From positions 1 through 9,145 of the forward strand of contig SYEI01000328.1 in the NCBI GenBank assembly GCA_005800865.1: a stretch of DNA of 9,145 bases. Direction: 5' to 3'. Below the pieces are notes generated by a model. The model ran no database searches. It had not been told where the DNA came from and saw nothing but the letters and a program-made list of their open reading frames with translations. The position numbers and the translations under genes are program-made. Numbering within the stretch: position 1 is the first letter of the stretch; every line of letters starts with the position of its first letter. This DNA comes from Bacteroidota bacterium. GTDB lineage: Bacteria; Bacteroidota; Bacteroidia; B-17B0; Aurantibacillaceae. Shown here piece by piece: positions 1-5,922 of this stretch.

Positions 1-143
1 AAAAATTCTAAAATTTCTTGAGCCTTGATGGGTTTATGACAACGCTCTAATTTGTATCCTAAAGTCAAAGTATCGTTTTGAGCTTTAGTATTAAAGCAAC
101 ACATCATGCATAAAAGCAAACAACTATTTAGGAAGTATTTCAA
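1..143 (-). CDS. Secreted protein of unknown function, 5' part only (runs off the left edge)
   Basis: An open frame enters from position 143 and is still open at base 1, giving the first 47 residues of a protein. It begins MKYFLNSCLLLCMMCCF and continues NTKAQNDTL, which has the shape of a Sec signal peptide: Lys at residue 2, a hydrophobic Cys/Leu/Met-rich core, and a cleavage site near AQ (residues 21-22). The start chosen is TTG at 143-141. The only in-frame ATG codons (residues 13-14) would remove most of the signal peptide, and a stop lies a few codons upstream of the TTG. The frame overlaps the end of the preceding TonB-C-like gene by 20 nt, so the two are probably translationally coupled. 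The mature part visible here is too short to name a family. What is seen is the open frame and signal peptide; expression and start are inferred. Confidence 0.5.
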   Translation of the reverse strand, partial: MKYFLNSCLLLCMMCCFNTKAQNDTLTLGYKLERCHKPIKAQEILEF

Positions 144-606
144 TGAGTTTGCCGTTATTAAATCTAAATGAATAAAATTTGCGAGAGTTAATTGGATTGC
201 GTTGCTCGTCTAATTGAGGTTTCCAAGGGGAGGTTTGTTTTACAGCTTGCAGTATTTGCGAACATAGTAATTCAATATCTTTTGTAATAAGTAATGGCTG
301 ATAATTTAAATCACATAATTGAGTTTTATAAAAATCAGTTTCTCCTTTATAATTAATGAAAAAATTAACGGTAATAATTCCATTAAAGTTCGTTTGAGCC
401 GTAATGATTTTATGAAACTCTTTTTTTATGGTATAAAAATCTTTGCCATTATTTGGAGGAGTAGGATGATAGTATGGGAAAATAGGTTTGTTGCCAAAAA
501 AACTACAACTATCCGTTTGGGAAAAAGAAATACCGTAAACAAACAATAAAATGATTGTGAGTTTAAAACTTAAATAACTATTTTTTTGTAGACAGATAAT
601 TTTCAA
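124..606 (-). CDS. Secreted protein with a TonB C-terminal-like domain
   Basis: A 160-residue protein with an N-terminal hydrophobic segment (about residues 12-28) ending in GISFSQ, read as a signal peptide or single membrane anchor. Residues 75-89 (GIITVNFFINYKGET), W128-K129-P130 and the closing strand YSFRFNNGK (145-153) follow the pattern of the TonB C-terminal domain in Bacteroidota, where a first strand with an N/D-x-x-G turn is followed by a helix and a W-K-P motif. TonB proteins pass proton-motive-force energy to outer-membrane transporters. This one is short, lacks a long Pro/Lys periplasmic linker, and has no ExbB/ExbD beside it, so it may be a periplasmic relative rather than a working energy transducer. 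The start is TTG at 606-604, inside the end of polX (29-nt overlap). No in-frame ATG precedes the hydrophobic core. Family assignment is moderate; the role is unknown. Confidence 0.72.
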   Translation of the reverse strand: MKIICLQKNSYLSFKLTIILLFVYGISFSQTDSCSFFGNKPIFPYYHPTPPNNGKDFYTIKKEFHKIITAQTNFNGIITVNFFINYKGETDFYKTQLCDLNYQPLLITKDIELLCSQILQAVKQTSPWKPQLDEQRNPINSRKFYSFRFNNGKLIEILPK

Positions 607-2176
607 ATGTATTTAAATCCATCGCATTTAAACAGTTATCTTTTGTTAAAAGCCCTTTGCGAGCTACGTATGTACCATAACGCATATCATGATAACCCTT
701 TAATTGATGAGCGTCGGGATTAATAGAAATCATTACGCCTTTTTCTAAACAATAAGGTATCCAACGCCAATCAATATCTAAACGATAAGGATGTGCATTT
801 AATTCAATCACTACTTTATTGGCTGCGCACGCATCAATTATTTTTTTGTGATCAATAGGATAGCCTGGTCTACCTAATAGTAAACGACCTGTTGGGTGAC
901 CTAAAATAGTAGTATAAGGATTTTCAATGGCTTTTATTAAACGAGTCGTTGCTTTTTCTTCATCCATTTTTAAATTGGCATGAACTGAAGCAACAATGAA
1001 GTCAAATGTTTTTAAGATATCTTCTTCATAATCTAAATCTCCGTTTCCTAAAATATCACTTTCAATTCCTTTAAATATTTTAAAAGGAAATAATTGTTTG
1101 TTGAGTTTTTCTATTTCTTGTTGCTGTAACAAAACCGTTTCTACTTTTAATCCACCGGCATAACTTGCAGTTTTTGAGTGATCGCAAATTCCTAAATACT
1201 GATAACCTAATTGTTTGCAATACACAGCCATTTCTTCTAAGGTATTCATACCATCACTATAAGTAGAGTGATTGTGTAAAATGCCTTTTAAATCTGTGAG
1301 CTCAACTAATTTAGGTAGCTGATTATTTTTCGCTTTTTCTAATTCAAATAATCCTTCACGCAATTCGGGTTCGCAGTATTGAATACTTAAATTTGAATAA
1401 ATAGATTCTTCGTTATCGTATTTTTTGGTGGCTAATGCTTTAAAGTTTATGCCTTCTAAATGTTCTTTAGTTGAAGAGGTTTCTACTAGCTTTCTGTAAA
1501 ATACATTTGAGTTACATTGTATAAAATTTAAAGGAATAGTTTCAGAAACAAACTCATCTAAATCAATGCTTTCATCTCCAACTAAAATATCTATTTCTTC
1601 AATGACTTCGCAATGGCGATACATGGCGCCAGTAAAAGAAACAAAATCAGTTTGTTGTTTAATTGCATCAATAATTGGTTGTCCAATTTTTTCGGCATAA
1701 GCAAAATGAAACCAGCCAGTGTTATTAATTTTAAATTCAATGTTTTGAATAATGGTATTTTGGGTTTTCGCTCCAAATCCTTTTAATTCTAGTAATCGGT
1801 TTTCGTGACAAGCGTATAGCAAATCAGTGACACTTTCTAATTCTAACTCTTGCCATAACTGACGCACTTTTTTTGGTCCCAATCCTTTAATGCCCAACAT
1901 CTCTATTACTCCAGCAGGAGTTTTAGATATTAAGTCTTGCAATTCTTTACTGGTGCCAGTAGTATTAAATTCAATAATTTTTTCAGCTAAACTTTTACCA
2001 ATGCCTTCTAATTGTGTTAATTCTTCAACAGTTGGCGCACTTAAATCAATGCGCGTTTTACTTAATTTGTAGGCAGCACTATTGATTGATTTTATTTTAA
2101 ATGGATTTTCATCATGAAGTTCCATCAACTTGGCAGTGATTTCTAATGCATCTGCTATATCTTCGGTTGTCATCAT
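578..2176 (-). CDS. polX: PolX-type protein: HhH repeats, degenerate polymerase X core, PHP nuclease domain
   Basis: The 532-residue protein has the architecture of bacterial/archaeal PolX, the base-excision-repair polymerase with a PHP nuclease. Helix-hairpin-helix DNA-binding elements occur at LEGIGKSLAEKI (56-67), LGIKGLGPKKV (94-104) and LKGFGAKTQ (131-139). The PHP domain (about 298-510) keeps the expected metal ligands: H301, H303, D308, H333, E372, H399, H427, D488 and H490, with normal spacing. The polymerase palm is abnormal. In the GS...DxD motif, GAMYR...EID (183-196) has Ala for Ser and Glu194 for the first Asp, keeping only D196. The third Asp, normally in VDF/VDL, aligns with N217. 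The stretch between them is about 21 residues, against roughly 60 or more in canonical proteins, which accounts for the length being under the usual ~570. Inference: an exonuclease/AP-endonuclease without polymerase activity, matching reported non-canonical prokaryotic PolX proteins. The start overlaps the ispD stop as ATGA; a second ATG follows directly. Confidence 0.93.
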   Translation of the reverse strand: MMTTEDIADALEITAKLMELHDENPFKIKSINSAAYKLSKTRIDLSAPTVEELTQLEGIGKSLAEKIIEFNTTGTSKELQDLISKTPAGVIEMLGIKGLGPKKVRQLWQELELESVTDLLYACHENRLLELKGFGAKTQNTIIQNIEFKINNTGWFHFAYAEKIGQPIIDAIKQQTDFVSFTGAMYRHCEVIEEIDILVGDESIDLDEFVSETIPLNFIQCNSNVFYRKLVETSSTKEHLEGINFKALATKKYDNEESIYSNLSIQYCEPELREGLFELEKAKNNQLPKLVELTDLKGILHNHSTYSDGMNTLEEMAVYCKQLGYQYLGICDHSKTASYAGGLKVETVLLQQQEIEKLNKQLFPFKIFKGIESDILGNGDLDYEEDILKTFDFIVASVHANLKMDEEKATTRLIKAIENPYTTILGHPTGRLLLGRPGYPIDHKKIIDACAANKVVIELNAHPYRLDIDWRWIPYCLEKGVMISINPDAHQLKGYHDMRYGTYVARKGLLTKDNCLNAMDLNTFENYLSTKK

Positions 2177-2841
2177 AAATACAATTCAGCAAATTTTAAA
2201 TCATAAGGATTGGTGATTTTTATATTTTCAAAATTTCCTTCTACTAAATGAATGGTTTCATCCATGCTTTCTAATACGGTAGCATCGTCGGTAAAGAATG
2301 GAGAGTAATCTTGTTCAAAGGCTTCTTTAATTTTAGAAACTAAAAAGCATTGAGGTGTTTGTACAATTTTATAGTCATCTCTGCTTACTGCTTTGTTAAT
2401 ACTATTAGTTACCATCCTTAAACTTTCGTTAATGGGCGAAATGGGAATAGCATTTCCTTTTTGTGCCGCTGTTTCAAAACAACGTTTAATAGTGTCTACA
2501 CTCACAAAAGGTCTGGCAGCATCATGAATTCCAACAACGTCATTTTTATTGGTAATTGTATTCAATCCATTTTTTACAGAATGAAAACGAGTTTCTCCTC
2601 CAATAACAATTTGAATGTTTTTATCTGGAAAATATTCAGCTAACATAAAATTAGCATCAGTCATATAATCTTTATGAACACAAACAATCACGTTGATGAA
2701 TTCATCAAACTCTATAAATTTTTCGATGGTATGAATTAAAATGGGTTTTCCTTTTATTTCAATAAATTGTTTTGGCACGGTGGACTGCATTCTCGAACCT
2801 GTTCCGCCAGCAACGATGATAACGTTATATTGTGAATTCAT
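2173..2841 (-). CDS. ispD: 2-C-methyl-D-erythritol 4-phosphate cytidylyltransferase
   Basis: IspD joins MEP and CTP to give CDP-ME and pyrophosphate, the third step of the cytoplasmic MEP (non-mevalonate) isoprenoid pathway. The 222-residue length fits the family (about 230). The nucleotide-binding signature AGGTGSRM (11-18) is followed by PKQ (23-25), giving the expected catalytic Arg17 and Lys24. HDAARP (106-111), R154 ahead of QTPQ (161-164), TDDA (184-187) and K208 in NIKITNP match the conserved substrate-contact positions. The ATG at 2841 was chosen because it puts the Rossmann strand and AGG motif where the family has them. A 28-residue upstream extension is possible but would lie inside the preceding regulator gene and adds nothing family-like. 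It starts 1 nt after the regulator stop and overlaps polX by 4 nt. A ribitol-phosphate cytidylyltransferase is a less likely alternative, since no CDP-ribitol genes are nearby. Confidence 0.95.
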   Translation of the reverse strand: MNSQYNVIIVAGGTGSRMQSTVPKQFIEIKGKPILIHTIEKFIEFDEFINVIVCVHKDYMTDANFMLAEYFPDKNIQIVIGGETRFHSVKNGLNTITNKNDVVGIHDAARPFVSVDTIKRCFETAAQKGNAIPISPINESLRMVTNSINKAVSRDDYKIVQTPQCFLVSKIKEAFEQDYSPFFTDDATVLESMDETIHLVEGNFENIKITNPYDLKFAELYL

Positions 2842-2842
2842 G

Positions 2843-3847
2843 TTAATAGTTTTTAATACGTTCAATACAATTATCAATTGCTTTGTATGCTTTACTAAAA
2901 AACTGAAAGCGTTGTTTCTCTGCAATGCTACTAATTAAGGTTGATTTTTTAATGAGGTTTTTCATCCAATGTTCAATCTCTTCACAAAATTGATTGTTAC
3001 TTGTGGTTAACGAATTCATAGTGTTGAAAGAGATATACGAAATAACAGAGCCTGCAACGGTAACATGAATGCAGTTTGTTCCAATTACTAAATCACTATT
3101 ATATAAATTAAAGGAACAGCTTTTTGATTTATTTTCCTCTTCAGCATATTGATTAATGGCTTGAGCCATTTTTTTTAACTCTTGTAAAACTAAAATAGCA
3201 TCCTCTTTTTCTTTAAAGGCTCCCGATTCAAAATAGTATTCTATTTGTTTAATAGTTGTGGTGATGGTTTCATCGGTCCAAATTTCAGTACTAGGAATTT
3301 TTAGGTAAGTTTTATGAATTTTATCTGTTATTTCTAATTGCTTTTCAGAAATCACATCCCAATCAAACTTTTTGGTTTGATAGACTGGTATATTTAGAAC
3401 AGAACGTTGCCAGTAAAATAATTTAAAAGCTGCTAATTCTTTTGAAAAGAAAGAATGAAAAATTGGAATCTCCTCTGCCGCATAGATGATTTTTGCATCT
3501 TCCGATTTTTGTAATCGCTCTAACTGCATCAACAATCCAGTTAGGTAATTATCAAAATTTTCTTCAGAGTCGGTTAACTTTATATAATTACAAGTTACCG
3601 AATCGCCTTTATTTGATAAAACAGAATCTATAGATATGCGGTAGTGCTTACATATTTTATAAGTTTCATCTAAACTTAATTCGGTTTCGTTACGCAAACG
3701 TCGGTAAGCGCTATCGTTGCTTATGTTTAATAAATCGGCAATGTCATCCACAAGCGATACATTTGCTGGTACAACGTGTTTTAAATGCTTGATGAACACT
3801 TCTTGCATTGCAAAAGCTGAATCTGATGTGGTTTTTTTAGCAGCCAT
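2843..3847 (-). CDS. Helix-turn-helix regulator of the BetR-like Bacteroidota type
   Basis: A 334-residue protein with a DNA-binding domain at the N-terminus. Residues about 27-80 read as a helix-turn-helix: LVDDIADLLNIS (32-43), NDSAYRRLRNE (44-54), then LSLDETYKICKHYRISIDSV (57-76). The YRRxRNET...LxLDE pattern is common in a widespread Bacteroidota regulator group with an extended, uncharacterised C-terminal region. Residues about 100-334 are mostly alpha-helical, with several Cys and aromatic residues and no recognisable ligand domain, no transmembrane segment and no signal peptide, so the protein is cytoplasmic. The ATG at 3847 is the natural start, 14 nt from the estimated transcription start. 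It is the first gene of the minus-strand operon, and a perfect inverted repeat covers the -33 box of its promoter, so autoregulation is plausible (inference). The signal it senses is unknown. Confidence 0.75.
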   Translation of the reverse strand: MAAKKTTSDSAFAMQEVFIKHLKHVVPANVSLVDDIADLLNISNDSAYRRLRNETELSLDETYKICKHYRISIDSVLSNKGDSVTCNYIKLTDSEENFDNYLTGLLMQLERLQKSEDAKIIYAAEEIPIFHSFFSKELAAFKLFYWQRSVLNIPVYQTKKFDWDVISEKQLEITDKIHKTYLKIPSTEIWTDETITTTIKQIEYYFESGAFKEKEDAILVLQELKKMAQAINQYAEEENKSKSCSFNLYNSDLVIGTNCIHVTVAGSVISYISFNTMNSLTTSNNQFCEEIEHWMKNLIKKSTLISSIAEKQRFQFFSKAYKAIDNCIERIKNY

Positions 3848-3867
3848 AATGTTGTGTTATATACTAA

Positions 3868-3899
3868 TAAAGGTATATAGTATTTGCGAAAAACGCAAA
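3868..3899 (-). promoter_or_regulatory. Promoter for the regulator-ispD-polX operon (Bacteroidota type)
   Basis: Read on the minus strand, TTTG (3899-3896) is followed after 20 nt by TACCTTTA (3875-3868). This agrees with the Bacteroidota consensus TTTG-N19/21-TAnnTTTG except for the last base. Transcription would begin near 3861, leaving a leader of about 14 nt before the ATG at 3847. The TTTG box sits inside a perfect inverted repeat. A second, weaker repeat (6-bp arms at 3861-3866 and 3878-3883) spans the -7 region. Confidence 0.6.
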
Positions 3900-3900
3900 T
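3882..3900. repeat. Perfect 7-bp inverted repeat, candidate operator
   Basis: ATTTGCG (3882-3888) and CGCAAAT (3894-3900) are exact reverse complements separated by AAAAA. Because the repeat covers the -33 box of the minus-strand promoter, a dimer bound here would block RNA polymerase; the HTH protein encoded directly downstream is the obvious candidate. It is too far upstream of any gene end to act as a terminator for this operon. The repeat is seen directly; its operator role is inferred. Confidence 0.5.
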
Positions 3901-4009
3901 CATCATTCTTGGATTATGAAATTCTGCAAATAAATTGATGTTTAGAGCTAATAAATCGTACTTATTTCTTGTTTTCTGCAATTAAGTGACTTTAGGGTCT
4001 GTAAAGCCG

Positions 4010-4041
4010 TTTCAATAGCGCTTGGCATCCACCTAATTTTG
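4010..4041 (+). promoter_or_regulatory. Promoter for the plus-strand envelope cluster
   Basis: TTTC (4010-4013) is followed after 20 nt by TAATTTTG (4034-4041). The -7 box is a perfect match to TAnnTTTG and the -33 box matches three of four bases. Transcription would start near 4047, about 20 nt before the first small gene at 4068. This promoter and the minus-strand one are divergent and share the 220-nt intergenic region 3848-4067, in which I see nothing else that codes. Confidence 0.55.
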
Positions 4042-4067
4042 ACCTATAAATTTTAATCAAAATCATT

Positions 4068-4187
4068 ATGGAAACGTTAAATACTATCGAAAAAATTACA
4101 CTAATAATTAGTGTATCCGTTGTAGCACTTATTCATTTATCTGTTTTAGGACGAATAGCAAAAAATAAAAGAATCATCAAACAATAA
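4068..4187 (+). CDS. Small single-pass membrane protein (39 aa)
   Basis: A short open frame encodes METLNTIEKITL followed by a hydrophobic stretch (residues about 10-28, ITLIISVSVVALIHLSVLG) and a basic tail, RIAKNKRIIKQ. The hydrophobic helix with Lys/Arg after it predicts a membrane segment with the C-terminus in the cytoplasm. The frame starts about 20 nt after the best promoter in the region, ends with TAA, and is followed 24 nt later by a second small membrane-protein frame. The patterned composition and position argue that it is real, but no family is recognised. It could be a small regulatory membrane peptide or an accessory subunit of the genes downstream; neither is shown by the sequence. 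Confidence 0.45.
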   Translation: METLNTIEKITLIISVSVVALIHLSVLGRIAKNKRIIKQ

Positions 4188-4211
4188 TTTTTAACTCTTA
4201 AAACTATAATC

Positions 4212-4379
4212 ATGAAAACAACAACTCTAAAAAAAGCAATTCACATCACTCTATTTTGTCTGATGTTAATAGCAACTGTCATTATAACCAAAAGCACTGT
4301 AAAAAATATTAAACAGTTGTATGGTTCCGATAAAGCTAACTACACAGCTATGAGTTGCTTTACAGATTTAATTTATTAA
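4212..4379 (+). CDS. Small membrane or secreted protein (55 aa)
   Basis: A 55-residue frame starts MKTTTLKKAIHI, continues with a hydrophobic core (about residues 10-26, including LFCLMLIATVII), then TKSTVKNIKQLYGSDK and a short tail with a Cys at 49. The basic N-terminus and hydrophobic core fit a membrane anchor or uncleaved signal sequence, with the polar part outside. The frame lies 24 nt after the 39-aa gene and 18 nt before the CsgG-like gene, and its first codons (MKTT) resemble the start of that gene. No family is recognised. Small size and lack of homologue information limit confidence. Confidence 0.5.
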   Translation: MKTTTLKKAIHITLFCLMLIATVIITKSTVKNIKQLYGSDKANYTAMSCFTDLIY

Positions 4380-4397
4380 TCACTAAAAAATAGCACT

Positions 4398-5528
4398 ATG
4401 AAAACAACTTTTAAATCAATCGTTTTATTTGGATCCGCTTGTTTGTATTTAAATTCAGGCATTGCCCAAGATATAAAAAAAGAAAAATCAACCTTAACTA
4501 TTTTATCTATAGATATTAATGGATTAAAAAGTGAGCCTATCCAAATGGGAAATTTGGTGAGAACAGAGTTAGAAAAGCTCGACACCTTTGAGGTAATGGA
4601 TAGATATGACGTTGCTTATATGATAGAAAAAAATAAATTGAGTATCAATAACTGTTATGGTAAATTATGCTTAACCGAAATTGGAGAAACCATTCATTCT
4701 GATAAAATGTTGAGTGGCAGTATTGAGTTATATCCAAAATCAATTATTTACACCTTACGTTTAATAGATGTGAAAACTAAATCTATTGAAAAAACAACAG
4801 TAATGGAGTTTTTAAATTTACCTGAAGAGTTGCAAGCATTTACCAATGTAACAGTTCGAACCATGTTTAATAAATCAGTTGATCAAAATTTATTAGCAAA
4901 ATTAACACAACGCAATGGGTTTGATAATGCGTTGAATAATCCAAAAAAAGATCGATTAAGATTAGACGGACCCCGATTAGGATTTGTAACCTTTACAGGA
5001 AACACAGCTAATATTTTGCAAGCAGATAAATCGGTGGGTGGTTTCGAGGCATTCCCCATGATGTTTCAATTTGGGTATCAGTTCGAAAAACAATATTTGA
5101 ATGAAGGAAAAATTCAGGCTTTGTTTGAGTTTGTGCCGATGATTACGGGTGTTGATCAAGGTTATTTTATTCCAGGGTTTTCTTTACTGCATGGTTTAAG
5201 AAGTAACATTAACGGTTGGGAATTTGCACTGGGGCCAACTATTAATTTATCGCCAAAATCTCGTGGTTATTATGATACAACGAATACTTGGCATAGAGAA
5301 CAAGATTGGACTAATAATCCAGAAAACGAAGGCGTAAAAAATCCATTTACTATAAAAGAACGATTAGATAGTAGAGGCGACTATGCCATTCAAACCGGAT
5401 TTGTATTAGCTTTTGGTAGAACCTTTAAATCCGGGAAGTTAAACTTACCAGTAAATATGTATGTTATTCCTGGTAAGGATGGATTTAGAATAGGAGCTTC
5501 GCTGGGCTTTAATGCTAAAAATAAATAA
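4398..5528 (+). CDS. Secreted protein: CsgG-like N-terminal domain and barrel-like C-terminal half
   Basis: The 376-residue protein has a clear signal peptide (1-24, ending SGIAQ). Residues about 32-160 form an alternating alpha/beta domain: TLTILSIDINGL (33-44), a helix LVRTELEKL, the strand FEVMDRYDV (64-72), then a Cys pair in CYGKLCLTEIG (86-96) and MLSGSIELYPKSIIYTLRLIDVK. The order 'strand-EVMDR-helix-C...C-EIG-helix-SGSI-strand' follows the CsgG/LpoB-like fold seen in several bacterial outer-membrane-associated proteins. Residues about 190-376 are rich in short aromatic beta strands with turns (PRLGFVTFTG, ALFEFVPM, FRIGASLGFNAK), consistent with a small outer-membrane barrel or membrane-bound beta domain. 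C86 and C91 could form a disulfide in the periplasm. It sits after two small membrane-protein genes and 9 nt before a lipoprotein gene. Fold assignment is by pattern; the function is unknown. Confidence 0.7.
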   Translation: MKTTFKSIVLFGSACLYLNSGIAQDIKKEKSTLTILSIDINGLKSEPIQMGNLVRTELEKLDTFEVMDRYDVAYMIEKNKLSINNCYGKLCLTEIGETIHSDKMLSGSIELYPKSIIYTLRLIDVKTKSIEKTTVMEFLNLPEELQAFTNVTVRTMFNKSVDQNLLAKLTQRNGFDNALNNPKKDRLRLDGPRLGFVTFTGNTANILQADKSVGGFEAFPMMFQFGYQFEKQYLNEGKIQALFEFVPMITGVDQGYFIPGFSLLHGLRSNINGWEFALGPTINLSPKSRGYYDTTNTWHREQDWTNNPENEGVKNPFTIKERLDSRGDYAIQTGFVLAFGRTFKSGKLNLPVNMYVIPGKDGFRIGASLGFNAKNK

Positions 5529-5537
5529 TTTCTGAAT

Positions 5538-5894
5538 ATGTTTTTTATTCTCAAACGACTGGTAATTATTGTTTTCTTGCTAGGAATACTAACTGCGTTT
5601 AATTCTTGTTTATACGTTGGCGCTTTAATAATGAGTATAGATCAAAAGACAACAGTGGGCGAATGGAAATCAGAAAAATACAAAACCCACATTCAAAAAA
5701 GATTAGGCTGGGCTGGCCCACCTTATTATAGGTGTAGAGTGAAAATCAAAACATTGGGCGGCATATATTACCGAACAATTATTAAAGAATCGTTTTCACG
5801 AGAAGCGTTTGTAACATGTATCATTAAATATCCTTTTCGTAAAGACACAATTGCTGTTGACGTGTGCAAAAAGACTACTGTTCTTATTAAATAA
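5538..5894 (+). CDS. Putative small lipoprotein of unknown function
   Basis: A 118-residue protein begins MFFILKRLVIIVFLLGIL, a basic-then-hydrophobic signal, and reaches TAFNSC with Cys24 where a signal peptidase II site would be. The lipobox is loose (Phe-Asn-Ser-Cys), which is common in Bacteroidota, so lipidation is likely but not certain. The mature part (25-118) is basic and beta-rich, with a GEWKSEKYKTHIQKRLGW segment (41-58) and three further Cys (66, 94, 110). No family is recognised. It starts 9 nt after the CsgG-like gene, strongly suggesting co-transcription and perhaps a shared envelope role. Confidence 0.65.
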   Translation: MFFILKRLVIIVFLLGILTAFNSCLYVGALIMSIDQKTTVGEWKSEKYKTHIQKRLGWAGPPYYRCRVKIKTLGGIYYRTIIKESFSREAFVTCIIKYPFRKDTIAVDVCKKTTVLIK

Positions 5895-5922
5895 TACAAT
5901 TTTTAAACTCTCTTTAAAAATC

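Noticed and set aside
319..549. Plus-strand frame opposite the TonB-C-like gene
   Set aside because: It is a shadow of the minus-strand gene, with no domain pattern or promoter.
707..1276. The PHP region as a stand-alone histidinol-phosphatase
   Set aside because: It is continuous in frame with helix-hairpin-helix repeats and a recognisable, though degraded, polymerase X core, which is the PolX arrangement.
1591..2072. Short frames on both strands inside polX (1591-1776 minus, 1890-2072 plus)
   Set aside because: They lie fully inside a gene with clear family motifs in another frame, and their translations show no structure.
2842..2925. A longer ispD starting 28 codons upstream
   Set aside because: The extra part lies wholly inside the regulator gene, has no family-like sequence, and the ATG at 2841 places the AGG motif at the usual distance.
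2461..2938. Plus-strand frames opposite ispD and the regulator end (2461-2643, 2741-2938)
   Set aside because: They are antisense shadows of conserved coding sequence.
3861..3883. Hairpin with 6-bp arms as a transcription terminator
   Set aside because: The stem is AT-rich, the loop is 11 nt, there is no T run, and it coincides with the -7 region of a promoter.
3717..3981. Frames crossing the regulator start and intergenic region (3717-3938 plus, 3781-3981 minus)
   Set aside because: Both overlap the HTH-coding region out of frame and run through the promoter; neither has a plausible start context.
4376..5159. Minus-strand frames opposite the CsgG-like gene (4376-4585, 4977-5159)
   Set aside because: They are shadows of the plus-strand gene, which has a signal peptide and domain pattern.
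5851..5922. A longer phosphatidyltransferase starting 24 codons upstream
   Set aside because: It would overlap the lipoprotein gene by 44 nt. The ATG at 5923 starts directly before the family-like region.
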